26,920 nucleotides of DNA, taken from CAZRDB01 sp964598695. GTDB taxonomy: Bacteria > Armatimonadota > Zipacnadia > UBA1398. Position 1 is the stretch's first letter. Each line of letters begins with the position of its first letter. The notes under the pieces are model-generated. The model searched no databases. It was not told where the DNA came from and saw only the letters and a list, made by a program, of their open reading frames with translations. Made by a program: the position numbers and the translations under genes. The stretch spans positions 1 to 26,920 of the forward strand of contig CAZRDB010000053.1 of the NCBI GenBank assembly GCA_964598695.1. Reading direction: 5' to 3'. This document shows, piece by piece, positions 1 to 8,116 of the stretch.

Positions 1-324
1 GGCGTAGGTCAGCTCGTCGGCGTGGTAGATCGCCCGGCCTCCGGTCGCGCGCCGGACGACCGAGATCCCCGCGCGCGCGAGCCGCTCCAGGTCGAGCTTG
101 CGCTCATCCTGGTGGAAGCCGAGAGAGACCGCCGGCGGCTCCCACGCGTACAGGCGTAGGGTGACCGAGGGCGCCTGTCCGTCGGCCAACGCGCGAACAA
201 CCCCGTCGAGCAGGGCCTCGTCGCAGGCCATGTTCTCGGGCCCGGTCATCGGACCCGAGCGGATCAGGCGCCACTCGGCGATCGTGGGCCGGAACTCCTC
301 GCCCCGGCCGACGCTCTCTCCCAT
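1..324 (-). CDS. lplA: Lipoate-protein ligase A family protein (N-terminal part; gene continues beyond the left edge)
   Basis: The minus frame is open from an ATG at 324-322 to the window edge, giving 108 residues with no stop. Residues 91-101 read RRATGGRAIYH, the core motif of the biotin/lipoate ligase and octanoyltransferase fold, and NMACDEALL (31-39) fits the N-terminal helix of LplA-like proteins. Family members attach lipoate, or transfer octanoate, to a lysine of acceptor domains such as GcvH. The ATG overlaps the gcvPB stop as TGATG, so translation is probably coupled. Position directly after the glycine cleavage genes suggests it lipoylates the GcvH encoded in the same run. The fold is shared by LplA, LipM and LipL, and without the C-terminus I cannot say which activity it has. 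Confidence 0.85.
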   Translation of the reverse strand, partial: MGESVGRGEEFRPTIAEWRLIRSGPMTGPENMACDEALLDGVVRALADGQAPSVTLRLYAWEPPAVSLGFHQDERKLDLERLARAGISVVRRATGGRAIYHADELTYA

Positions 325-1799
325 CAAGCGTCAGCTCCCGACTCGGGACGCCAGCGGACGTTGGGCTTGCGCGCGGCCGTTGCCTCGTCGAGCCGCGAGC
401 AGAAGGCCCCGGTCGGCGCCGCGTGCAGCAGCTCGGGCGACTCCTCGCACTCGCGCGCGATCGCCAGCAGAGCCTCCGCGAACGCGTCGAGCGTCGCCTT
501 GGTCTCGGTCTCGGTCGGCTCGACCATCATCGCCTCGTGCACGATGAGCGGGAAGTAGATCGTCGGCGGATGGAAGCCGAAGTCGAGCAGGCGCTTGGCG
601 ATGTCGAGCGCGCGGCAACCGGTCGCCTTCTGCTGCGGCTCGGCGGTGAGGACGAACTCGTGCATCGGCTGGGCCTCGTAGGCGACCTGGTAGGCGCCGC
701 GCACCCGGCTCAGCAGGTAGTTCGCGTTGAGCACGGCGCGCTCGGTCATCGCGCGGAGCCCGGCCGGGCCGAGCGTCAGCAGGTAGGCGTAGGCACGGAC
801 CAGCACGCCGACGTTGCCGAGGAAGGAGTGGACCATCCCGACCGACTGCGGGCGGTCGTTGTCGAGCGCGAACCGGCCCTCCGCGTCGCGCACGATCCGC
901 GGCACCGGCAGGAAGGGCTCGAGTGCGGCCTTGACCGCGACCGGGCCGGCGCCGGGGCCGCCCCCGCCGTGGGGCGTCGAGAAGGTCTTGTGGGTGTTGA
1001 AGTGCATTGCGTCGAAGCCGAGATCGCCCGGGCGGACGATGCCGGCGATGGCGTTCATGTTCGCGCCGTCGCAATAGGTGAGCGCGCCGGCCGCGTGGAC
1101 GATCCGGTTGAGGTCGATCACCTGCTCCTCGAACAGGCCGACGGTGTTGGGGTTGGTGATCATGACCCCCGCCACACGGTCATCGAGCGCCTCGCGCAGG
1201 GCATCGAGGTTGGTCTGCCCGCGCTCGTTCGAGGGGATCGTCTCGACCGTCATGCCGCAGCGGGTCGCCGAGGCGGGGTTGGTGCCGTGCGACGAATCGG
1301 GGACGATGATCCGGGTCCGCTGTGCCTCGCCGCGGGCCTGGTGGTAGGCGCGGAAGCACAGGAGCGCCGTGAACTCGCCCTGCGCGCCCGCGGGCGGCTG
1401 GAGCGTGACGGCGTCCATCCCGCTGACCGCCAGGAGGATCTGCTGGAGGTCCCACAGGAGGGAGAGCATCCCCTGCACCTGGCTCGGGTGCTGCTGCGGG
1501 TGCAGCCCCGCGAGGCCCGGCAGACGCACGAGCTGCTCGTGGGGCTTCGGATTGTACTTCATCGTGCACGAGCCCAACGGGTAGAAGCCGAGATCGACCC
1601 CGTAGTTGCGCTGGGAGAGCCGCGTGAAGTGGCGGCACAGCTCGGCTTCGGTGACCTCGGGCAGGCGTGGGGCCGTGCGACGGAGCGGCACGCCTGCGAG
1701 CAGCCCGGCAACGCGCTCCTCGAGCCCCGGCTCGTCGGGGACGGACACCGCGGAGCTGCCGGCCACCTCGCGCTCGAAGATGAGTCCCTCCTCAAGCAT
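324..1799 (-). CDS. gcvPB: Glycine dehydrogenase (decarboxylating) subunit 2, P-protein beta
   Basis: This 491-residue protein is the C-terminal half of a split P-protein. With GcvPA it forms the PLP-dependent decarboxylase that releases CO2 from glycine and passes aminomethyl to the lipoyl arm of GcvH. The PLP site NTHKTFSTPHGGGGPG is present, with Lys at residue 271. Other family motifs are FYPLGSCTMKYNPK (72-85), DSSHGTNPASA (168-178) and CDGANMN (243-249). Length is usual for the subunit. The ATG at 1799 lies inside the end of gcvPA (8-bp overlap), and its stop overlaps the lplA start by one base, indicating tight translational coupling. Nothing looks broken. Confidence 0.97.
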   Translation of the reverse strand: MLEEGLIFEREVAGSSAVSVPDEPGLEERVAGLLAGVPLRRTAPRLPEVTEAELCRHFTRLSQRNYGVDLGFYPLGSCTMKYNPKPHEQLVRLPGLAGLHPQQHPSQVQGMLSLLWDLQQILLAVSGMDAVTLQPPAGAQGEFTALLCFRAYHQARGEAQRTRIIVPDSSHGTNPASATRCGMTVETIPSNERGQTNLDALREALDDRVAGVMITNPNTVGLFEEQVIDLNRIVHAAGALTYCDGANMNAIAGIVRPGDLGFDAMHFNTHKTFSTPHGGGGPGAGPVAVKAALEPFLPVPRIVRDAEGRFALDNDRPQSVGMVHSFLGNVGVLVRAYAYLLTLGPAGLRAMTERAVLNANYLLSRVRGAYQVAYEAQPMHEFVLTAEPQQKATGCRALDIAKRLLDFGFHPPTIYFPLIVHEAMMVEPTETETKATLDAFAEALLAIARECEESPELLHAAPTGAFCSRLDEATAARKPNVRWRPESGADA

Positions 1800-3135
1800 G
1801 GCTGAGCACCTCCTTCAGGGCCTCGGCGAAGCCCGCGATCTCGTCGGCCGTTCGCTGTTCGGTCGCGCACAGCACGAGCGAGTCCGCGACTCCGGTCACG
1901 CCGTCGACAGCCTCGCCGAGGAGGTACCCACGCTCTCCCATCTCGACCTGGAGCCGGGCGACGGGAATCGGCGAGCGGACCGCGAACTCCTGGAAGAACG
2001 GCCTGTCGGAGAGCGGCGCGAGCCCTGCCGAGACGGCCGCCTCACGCAGCTCGTGCGCGCGGACGGTGGCGAGGGCGGCGACGCGCCGGAGCCCGGCCGG
2101 GCCCATCGAGCTGAGGTACACGGTCGCGGCCAGGGCGCAGAGTCCCTGGTTGGAGCAGATGTTGGAGGTGGCCTTCTCACGCCGGATGTGCTGCTCGCGC
2201 GTCTGCAGCGTGAGCACGAAGCCCATGCGGCCCTCGCGGTCGGTGGTCCGGCCGACGATGCGGCCGGGCAGCAGGCGGAGAAGATCCTCGCGCGCGGCGA
2301 GCAGCCCGACGCCCGGGCCGCCGTAGCCCATCGGAAGCCCGAGGCCCTGCCCCTCGCCAACCACGACATCGGCTCCTTGCGCGCCGGGCGGCTCGAGCAG
2401 CGCGGCGGCGATCGGGTCGGCGCAGACGACCAGCTTGGCGCCGGCGCCGTGCGCGATCTCCCCGATGCGGGCGACATCCTCGATCGTGCCGAGGAAGGAG
2501 GGCTGCTGGACGACGACGCACGCGGTGGCGGGGTCCACCGCCGCGGCGAGTGCGTCGATGTCGGCGCCGCAGTCCTCCATCGGGACGAAGACCAGGTCGG
2601 CGCCGACGCCCGATCCGACCGACGTGATCACGCAGCGCTCGTAGGCCGGGTTGAGCGGGCCGGCGAGCACCACGCGGCGGCGCTTGGTGGCCTGCAGGGC
2701 GACCAAGACGGCCTCGGCGAGTCCCGTGGCGGCGTCGTAGACCGACGCGTTCGCAACGTCCATGGCGTAGAGTTCGCAGACGAGGGTCTGGAACTCGTAC
2801 ATCGCGGTCAGGAACCCTTGGCTGATCTCCGGCTGGTACGAGGTGTAGGAGGTCAGGAACTCGGCGCGCTGGATGATCCAGTCGACGATGGCGGGACGGA
2901 ATCGGTCGTAGATCCCTCCGCCCGCGAGACACGCGCCCTCCTCGGCGCTCAGGTTCCGGGCAGCCAGCCCGCGCAGATGGCGGGCAAGCTCAAACTCGCT
3001 GTATGGACCTGCGAACTCGGGAGCGCGCGTGAGGCACGCTCCCGTCGGTAAGTGCGCGAACAGCTCGGCGCACGAAGACAACCCGAGCGCATCGAGCATC
3101 GCTCGGGCGTCCCCGTCGTGCATCGCGGCTTCCAT
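1792..3135 (-). CDS. gcvPA: Glycine dehydrogenase (decarboxylating) subunit 1, P-protein alpha
   Basis: This 447-residue protein is the N-terminal half of the two-subunit P-protein. Recognisable segments are SYTSYQPEISQGFLTAMYEF (the family's YQPE-SQG stretch), YDAATGLAEA and REKATSNICSNQGLCAL near residue 325. It has the aspartate-aminotransferase fold but no PLP lysine, which GcvPB supplies. The ATG at 3135 is preceded by GAGGGAG four bases upstream; an in-frame ATG at 3123 is an alternative start. It lies 42 bp after gcvH and overlaps gcvPB by 8 bp. A split P-protein is typical of Firmicutes, Thermus-like, archaeal and many candidate-phylum genomes, whereas E. coli has one long GcvP. Confidence 0.97.
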   Translation of the reverse strand: MEAAMHDGDARAMLDALGLSSCAELFAHLPTGACLTRAPEFAGPYSEFELARHLRGLAARNLSAEEGACLAGGGIYDRFRPAIVDWIIQRAEFLTSYTSYQPEISQGFLTAMYEFQTLVCELYAMDVANASVYDAATGLAEAVLVALQATKRRRVVLAGPLNPAYERCVITSVGSGVGADLVFVPMEDCGADIDALAAAVDPATACVVVQQPSFLGTIEDVARIGEIAHGAGAKLVVCADPIAAALLEPPGAQGADVVVGEGQGLGLPMGYGGPGVGLLAAREDLLRLLPGRIVGRTTDREGRMGFVLTLQTREQHIRREKATSNICSNQGLCALAATVYLSSMGPAGLRRVAALATVRAHELREAAVSAGLAPLSDRPFFQEFAVRSPIPVARLQVEMGERGYLLGEAVDGVTGVADSLVLCATEQRTADEIAGFAEALKEVLSHA

Positions 3136-3177
3136 CGTACTCCCTCTTCTGTGCCCGAGACGGGCGGTTTGGTGGTG

Positions 3178-3558
3178 CTAGCCCTGGGTGAGCTGGGCGT
3201 AGGCGGTGGCGCTGAGGAGTTCGGCGATCTGCTCGGGATGGGAGAGACGGATCTTGCAGATCCACCCCTCGCCCCAGGGATCCTCGTTGATGGTCTCCGG
3301 CGCGTCCGAGAGGCCCTCGTTGACCGCGGTGACCTCGCCGCTGACGGGCATGAAGAGACCCTCGACGGCCTTGACCGACTCGATCGAGCCGAACTCGTCG
3401 CCCTTGGCGTACGCGGCGCCGGCCTCGGGGAGGCTCACGAACACGATGTCGCCGAGCTCGCCGGCGGCGTGGGCGGTGATGCCGACCGTCGCCTCGTCGC
3501 CCTCGACCTTGAGCCACTCGTGCTGCGGGGTGTAGTGCAGATCACTGGGAACCGACAT
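3178..3558 (-). CDS. gcvH: Glycine cleavage system H protein
   Basis: This 126-residue lipoyl carrier shuttles the aminomethyl intermediate from P-protein to T-protein and electrons to dihydrolipoamide dehydrogenase. The lipoylation motif GSIESVKAVEGLFMPVSG is intact, with Lys at residue 63. The N-terminus (YTPQHEWLKVEG) and the tail (NEDPWGEGWICKI) are standard, and the length matches the family. The frame is open upstream to 3792, but the ATG at 3558 starts the conserved protein and has AGGAG eight bases before it. It sits 52 bp after gcvT and 42 bp before gcvPA. No gene for the L-protein is in the window, so it must be encoded elsewhere. Confidence 0.97.
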   Translation of the reverse strand: MSVPSDLHYTPQHEWLKVEGDEATVGITAHAAGELGDIVFVSLPEAGAAYAKGDEFGSIESVKAVEGLFMPVSGEVTAVNEGLSDAPETINEDPWGEGWICKIRLSHPEQIAELLSATAYAQLTQG

Positions 3559-3610
3559 TGCCTCTGCTCCTGTTCCGTCGCGGCGGCGCCCGCAGGCTCC
3601 GCCGCACCTG

Positions 3611-4723
3611 TCATCGAGCCCGCCTGTAGAACGGCAGGCCCACGATGTGCGCCTCGATCGTCGTCCCCTCGGCTTCGCACACGACCATCTTGCCCGCAAG
3701 CTCCTGGACGCGCGAGAGATACCCGACCCGCTCGCCATTGGCAAGCCGCGCGATCGCAATGCCGCAGCCCACCGACGGCGAGTACGTTCCACTCGTCACG
3801 CAGCCGGCGTCCTCGCCATCGAGCTGCACGCCCGCGCCATCGCGCGGGAACCGGCGGCCCGTCGCCCGAAGCCCCACCAGAACGCGGTGCGGGCCCTGGT
3901 CGGCGTAGGCCTCGTGGGCCAGTTTCCCGACGTAGTCGCCCTTCTCCTTCGCGCAGAACCGCCGCAGCCCCACCTCGGCGGGGAAGGTCCGGTCGCTGAT
4001 CTCGTGCCCCCACAGGGGGTAACCGGCCTCGACCCGCAGCACGTCGCGCGCGCCGAGCCCGCACGGCGCCGCGCCCGCCGCGCGCAGCGCCCGCCACAGG
4101 GCCGGGCCGTCGGCGGCGGCGCAGACGATCTCGAAGCCGTCCTCGCCGGTGTAGCCGGTGCACGAGGCCGTCACGGGGATCCCCGCCAGCCGGAACGCGC
4201 CGAACCGGTGGAGCGCCACGGAGGCGATGTCTCCCTCGCAGAGCCCCTGGACCAGAGCCCGGGCCTTCGGCCCCTGCAGGGCGATCATCGCCGTCTCGGG
4301 CGTCTCGTCGTGCAGCTCCGCGTCGGCGAGACAGGCCGCGAGCATCCCGCGGTCCTTCTCTGCATTTGCCGCGTTGACTACGAGGAAGACATGCTCTGCA
4401 GTGCCCTCGGGGCTGTAGACGAACAGGTCGTCCGCGATCCCGCCCTCCTCGGTCAGGAGCAGCGAGTACTGGCAGGCGCCGGCGGCAAGCGGCCCGGCGT
4501 CGTTCGAGACGGCTCGCTGCACCGAGGCGAGCGCTCCCGGACCGCGCACGCGGAAGCGGCCCATGTGCGAGACGTCGAAGAGACCGGCCTCCTGCCGCAC
4601 CGAGCGGCACTCGGCCAGGATCGACGTGTACTGAACGGGCATCTCGTACCCCGCGAAGGGCACGATCCTGGCGCCCTCCGCCACATGCACCTCATGGAGA
4701 GGCGTCCTGCGTAACTCCGCCAA
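3611..4723 (-). CDS. gcvT: Glycine cleavage system T protein (aminomethyltransferase)
   Basis: The T-protein moves the one-carbon unit from aminomethyl-GcvH to tetrahydrofolate, giving 5,10-methylene-THF and ammonia. Family motifs include PFAGYEMPVQY, GLFDVSHMG, GYTGEDGFEIVC and RVEAGYPLWGHEI, and the 370-residue length is normal. I chose the TTG at 4723 as start: GAGAGGAG (4733-4740) lies nine bases upstream, and translation begins MAELRRTPLHEVH, where family members begin. An in-frame ATG at 4762 would add 13 residues, but it has no ribosome binding site and two of its bases fall in a 9-bp stem-loop. A 57-bp gap separates it from the LmeA-like gene. Confidence 0.95.
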   Translation of the reverse strand: MAELRRTPLHEVHVAEGARIVPFAGYEMPVQYTSILAECRSVRQEAGLFDVSHMGRFRVRGPGALASVQRAVSNDAGPLAAGACQYSLLLTEEGGIADDLFVYSPEGTAEHVFLVVNAANAEKDRGMLAACLADAELHDETPETAMIALQGPKARALVQGLCEGDIASVALHRFGAFRLAGIPVTASCTGYTGEDGFEIVCAAADGPALWRALRAAGAAPCGLGARDVLRVEAGYPLWGHEISDRTFPAEVGLRRFCAKEKGDYVGKLAHEAYADQGPHRVLVGLRATGRRFPRDGAGVQLDGEDAGCVTSGTYSPSVGCGIAIARLANGERVGYLSRVQELAGKMVVCEAEGTTIEAHIVGLPFYRRAR

Positions 4724-4760
4724 CGAACTGCACTCCTCTCGGTTCCATGCTCGATCGGGC

Positions 4761-4781
4761 ATCGCGTCCGGGGGACGCGAT
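4761..4781 (-). terminator. Perfect 9-bp stem-loop at the LmeA-like/gcvT junction
   Basis: ATCGCGTCC (4761-4769) and GGACGCGAT (4773-4781) are perfect inverted repeats around a 3-base loop. The element touches the stop codon of the LmeA-like gene and precedes gcvT. No T-run follows on either strand, so it may be a pause or processing site, or a partial terminator, rather than a classic intrinsic terminator. Confidence 0.5.
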
Positions 4782-5608
4782 CACCCGCCAACACCGGTCA
4801 AGATCAGCCGGCCCTCGCGCTCGACCGGCTCCTCGAGGCGCAGGGGCCAGCCGGCGGCACGCAGGGGGCTGAGGTCGACGAGGGGGTTCGCCGCCCGGAT
4901 CCGTTCGGCTACCGCGTGCGGCGCCGGCCGACCGTTCGCGAGCAGGGCCTGGACGTCGGCGAGCACCAGCCGCGCGCCCTCCTCGACCGTGACGCGCCCG
5001 TGCGCCTCGCCCGGGATCGCGATCAGCCCCAGCGAGACCCGCGCACGCGCCACCAGGCGCGCGCCGGGCTCGAACCGTACCGAGACCTCGCGCAGCCACG
5101 GCGTCTGCACGCGCAGGAAGGCCTCGACGTCGGGGGCCGTGAGCGTACAACGGAGCCGGGCCTGCTCGGCGCTTCGAAGCGTGAGTCGCGCGCACGCGCC
5201 GGCCGACGCCAGCTCGCCCCGGAGCCCCGCCAGGTCGACCTCGACGGAGTGGAACCGCAGGCCGCGCACGACGGGGCCGTCGAGCAGCACTCGTGCGCGC
5301 TCGAGGCCGATCGGCGTGACGGCGGCGCCCGGGAGTGGCTCGGGGGGCGGAGGGGGCGCGGTGGGGAGTTGCGCCATCGAGCCGCTGCGGACGACGGCGG
5401 ACAGCTCGTTCACGGTCCAGCCGCTCGGCGCGATGGCGCCGCCCTGCAGATGCAGCTCCGCCCGCGCGCCGGGCGGTAGAACGCCCGACAGGGCGCGCTG
5501 CAGCTCCTCCGCAAGCGCCTCCGGCGTCTGCGGCGTGGAGGCGAGATCGAGGGTCAGCCAGGGCGGCAGCGCAACCGGCCTAGCCGCCGAGGTAAGCTCT
5601 GCGGACAT
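4781..5608 (-). CDS. LmeA/DUF2993-like lipid-binding-type protein (uncertain)
   Basis: The 275-residue product has no signal peptide or membrane segment. From about residue 50 it alternates short beta-strand patterns (GLRFHSVEVDLAGLRGEL, SVRFEPGARLVARARVSLG, HGRVTVEEGARLVLADVQAL) and ends in PLRLEEPVEREGRLILTG. This resembles DUF2993/LmeA-type proteins, which in mycobacteria bind phospholipid and support lipoglycan assembly. That assignment is by pattern only. A proline run interrupts residues 80-90. The ATG at 5608 overlaps the livF end by 29 bp, with GAGG ten bases upstream, and I see no better start. It separates the liv genes from the gcv genes, and its role there is unknown. Confidence 0.6.
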   Translation of the reverse strand: MSAELTSAARPVALPPWLTLDLASTPQTPEALAEELQRALSGVLPPGARAELHLQGGAIAPSGWTVNELSAVVRSGSMAQLPTAPPPPPEPLPGAAVTPIGLERARVLLDGPVVRGLRFHSVEVDLAGLRGELASAGACARLTLRSAEQARLRCTLTAPDVEAFLRVQTPWLREVSVRFEPGARLVARARVSLGLIAIPGEAHGRVTVEEGARLVLADVQALLANGRPAPHAVAERIRAANPLVDLSPLRAAGWPLRLEEPVEREGRLILTGVGG

Positions 5609-6287
5609 TGTCGTCGGACCTCAGGTTCTCGGCCGTCCCCGACAGGGCGACACGCCCGGTCTCGAGGACATAGCCCGTGTTCGCGAAGCGGAGCGCCATG
5701 TTCGCGTTCTGCTCGACCAGGAAGATGGTCACGCCCGCCTCACGGTTGATCGTGGCAATCGTGTCGAGGATCTGTCGCACCAGCTTGGGCGCGATGCCCA
5801 GCGAGGGCTCGTCGAGCAGCAGCAGCCTCGGCTGCCCCATCAGCGCCCGGCCGATCGCGAGCATCTGCTGCTCGCCTCCCGAGAGCGTCCCGGCGCGCTG
5901 CTCCTGTCGCTCGGCGAGCCGCGGGAAGAGACCGAAGACCTGCTCGCGGGTCGCGCGAACGCGGCGCCGGTCGCGCCGGCGATACGCACCGAGGTCCAAG
6001 TTCTCGAGGACGGTCATCTCCGGGAAGACATGGCGCCCCTCGGGGGCCTGACAGATTCCGAGGGCGACGATCCGCTCGGCCGGGAACTTGCCGATCTCCT
6101 TCCCGTCGAACCGGATCGAGCCCGCGGTCGGGTGCAGGAGGCCCGAGATCGCGCGCAACAGCGTCGACTTCCCCGCGCCGTTCGCACCGATCAGCGAGAC
6201 GATCTGCCCCTCGTCGACGGTCAGGTCGACGCCGTGGAGCGCCTCGATGGCCCCGTACGAGACCCGCACGCCCTCAATCGCGAGCAT
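5580..6287 (-). CDS. livF: LIV-type amino-acid ABC transporter ATP-binding protein LivF
   Basis: This 235-residue cytoplasmic ATPase has Walker A GANGAGKST (34-42), the signature LSGGEQQMLAIGRAL (from 135) and Walker B LLLLDEP (155-161). LVEQNANMAL and the short length are typical of LivF rather than LivG. It pairs with LivG to power import through LivH and LivM. The ATG at 6287 has GAGGAGG nine bases upstream and overlaps the livG end by 14 bp. The substrate of the importer cannot be read from this subunit. Confidence 0.95.
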   Translation of the reverse strand: MLAIEGVRVSYGAIEALHGVDLTVDEGQIVSLIGANGAGKSTLLRAISGLLHPTAGSIRFDGKEIGKFPAERIVALGICQAPEGRHVFPEMTVLENLDLGAYRRRDRRRVRATREQVFGLFPRLAERQEQRAGTLSGGEQQMLAIGRALMGQPRLLLLDEPSLGIAPKLVRQILDTIATINREAGVTIFLVEQNANMALRFANTGYVLETGRVALSGTAENLRSDDNVRRAYLGG

Positions 6288-7083
6288 CGGTGCTCGCCTC
6301 CTCGAGCGGTTCCTCGCCGAGATAGGCGGCGATCACCTTCGGGTCGGAGCGGACCTCGGCGGGGGTACCTTCGCACAGCTTGACGCCGTGGTCCAGTACC
6401 GCGATCCGCTCGCACACCCCCATCACCATGCGCATGTCGTGTTCGATGAGCAGAATCGTCAGCGCTCGCTCGTCGCGCACGGCCCGCACAAACGCCATCA
6501 GCTCGTCGGTCTCGGTGTGGTTGAGGCCGGCCGCCGGCTCGTCGAGCAACAGCAGCCGGGGCTCGGTCGCGAGCGCCCGGAGGATCTCCAGCCGGCGCTG
6601 CTCGCCGTACGGTAGGCTCCCCGCCGCCGTCTCCGCCCGCGCGGCGAGGCCGGCGCGCGCGAGCAACTCCTCGGCGGTCTCGCGGAGAGCCGCCTCACGC
6701 CGCATGAACCGCCCACTCTCGAGAAGGCTGTCCCACCAGCCGTAACCCGCCCGCCACGACATCGCCGTCAGCACGTTCTCGAGCACCGAGATGCCCCGGA
6801 AGAGGCGTACATTCTGGAAGGTTCGCGCGATCCCGGCCCGGTTGACCTCGTGCGGCAGCGCCGCCGTCAGGTCGCGCCCCGCGAAAACGACCCGACCCTC
6901 GGAGGCCGGGCTGGCGCCGGTGATCACGTTGAAGACGGTCGTCTTCCCCGCGCCGTTGGGGCCGATGAGTCCGAGGATCGAGCCCTCTGCCACGGCGAGG
7001 TCGAGCGCGTCGACGGCGACGAGACCGCCGAAGCGCCGGGTGACCCGCGCGAGCGTGAGCAAGGCTTCAGACGGGCTTGACAT
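6274..7083 (-). CDS. livG: LIV-type amino-acid ABC transporter ATP-binding protein LivG
   Basis: This is a 269-residue ATPase with Walker A GPNGAGKTT (41-49), the variant signature SLPYGEQRRLEI (from 156) and Walker B LLLLDEPAAGLN (from 177). LIEHDMRMVMGVC and the C-terminal segment EGTPAEVRSDPKVIAAYLG mark it as LivG. The frame is open to 7128, but the ATG at 7083 has GGAGGT eight bases upstream and matches family starts. It overlaps the livM end by 17 bp. The proline-tyrosine signature in place of LSGG is common in LivG proteins and is not a defect. Confidence 0.95.
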   Translation of the reverse strand: MSSPSEALLTLARVTRRFGGLVAVDALDLAVAEGSILGLIGPNGAGKTTVFNVITGASPASEGRVVFAGRDLTAALPHEVNRAGIARTFQNVRLFRGISVLENVLTAMSWRAGYGWWDSLLESGRFMRREAALRETAEELLARAGLAARAETAAGSLPYGEQRRLEILRALATEPRLLLLDEPAAGLNHTETDELMAFVRAVRDERALTILLIEHDMRMVMGVCERIAVLDHGVKLCEGTPAEVRSDPKVIAAYLGEEPLEEASTDARD

Positions 7084-8101
7084 CGGCGCCCACCTCCCCC
7101 CGCCGGCGCCGGAGCGCCTGCCGCGCACGCGGGACGGCCCAGTAGCGCGCGAGCATGACGACGACCAGGAGGATCGAGTAGATGACCATCTTGTTGCCGA
7201 GCAGCTTCTGGACGGCGGGGAACTGGCTCAGCTCGCCCGGCAGCATCCCGAGACAGACCGCGGCGATCACCGTCCCCGGCACCGAGCCCCCGCCGCCCAG
7301 CACGACGATCAGCACCAGCTCGACCGAGTGTACCCAGTCGCACATCGTCGGATGGTAGGTGCCGAGGTGGTGGGCGAGCAGGCCGCCGCCGAGGCCGGCG
7401 ATCCCGGCCGAGACCGTCATCGCCGTGACCCGCGCCCGCGTGATGGAGATCCCGAGGGATTCGGCCGCCGTCTCGTCTTCGCGCAGCGCGACGAGGCAGC
7501 GGCCGGGCATCGACCGGGCGGTGTTGAGGCAGACGGCCACCGTCAGGACCGCGAACGTCGCCACGACGGGGTAGGTGCTCCAGGTCGGGATCCCCGGCAG
7601 CCCGAGCGCCCCGCCGAGAGGCTCGCAGTTGGTGATGATCACGCGCGTGATCTCGCCGAACCCGAGGGTCGCGATGGCCAGGTAGTCGCCCCGCAGCCGG
7701 AGCGTCGGGACGCCGACCAGGAAGCCGAAGAGGGCCGCGACGAGGGTCCCGGCAAGCAGGCCGCCGAGGAGCAGGGCCCAGGCCGCTCCACCGGCCAGAT
7801 CGGGAGCGCCGGCCTCGGGCCAGGGGAGGAGTCTCCGACCGAGGAGGGTGGTGATCGCGCCGGCGGTGTAGCCGCCGATCCCGGCGAAGGCCGCGTGCCC
7901 GATGGAGAACTGGCCCGCCATCCCGTTGATCAGGTTGAGCCCGAGCGCGATGACGGCGTAGATCAGCCCGAGCTTGAGGGGGTCGCGGTGGAACGCGGGG
8001 ATCGCCGCCGGCACGAGCCAGCCCAGAAGCGCGATCGCCGCGAGCATGCCTCCCCATTTCAGGAGCTTGTGTCGGACCCCGGCTGTCATGTGGCCGCGCA
8101 C
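7067..8101 (-). CDS. livM: LIV-type amino-acid ABC transporter permease LivM
   Basis: This 344-residue integral membrane protein has the LivM core GLNLINGMAGQFSIGHAAF near residue 54, followed by several hydrophobic spans and a cytoplasmic coupling segment around LREDETAAESLGIS. It forms the transmembrane channel with LivH. The chosen start is a GTG at 8101, with GGAAGGGG about five bases upstream; an ATG four codons later (8089) is the alternative. It begins 15 bp after the livH stop and overlaps livG. The last residues are basic, then hydrophilic. Confidence 0.94.
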   Translation of the reverse strand: MRGHMTAGVRHKLLKWGGMLAAIALLGWLVPAAIPAFHRDPLKLGLIYAVIALGLNLINGMAGQFSIGHAAFAGIGGYTAGAITTLLGRRLLPWPEAGAPDLAGGAAWALLLGGLLAGTLVAALFGFLVGVPTLRLRGDYLAIATLGFGEITRVIITNCEPLGGALGLPGIPTWSTYPVVATFAVLTVAVCLNTARSMPGRCLVALREDETAAESLGISITRARVTAMTVSAGIAGLGGGLLAHHLGTYHPTMCDWVHSVELVLIVVLGGGGSVPGTVIAAVCLGMLPGELSQFPAVQKLLGNKMVIYSILLVVVMLARYWAVPRARQALRRRRGEVGADVKPV

Positions 8102-8116
8102 GCGGACCCCTTCCGG

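Noticed and set aside
423..1805. Long plus-strand open frame opposite gcvPB
   Set aside because: Arg/Glu/Asp/Val-rich translation with no family features, fully antisense to a clear gene; an artefact of high GC.
4724..4780. Possible glycine riboswitch before gcvT
   Set aside because: The gap is only 57 bp, is dominated by one stem-loop and lacks the conserved glycine aptamer core.
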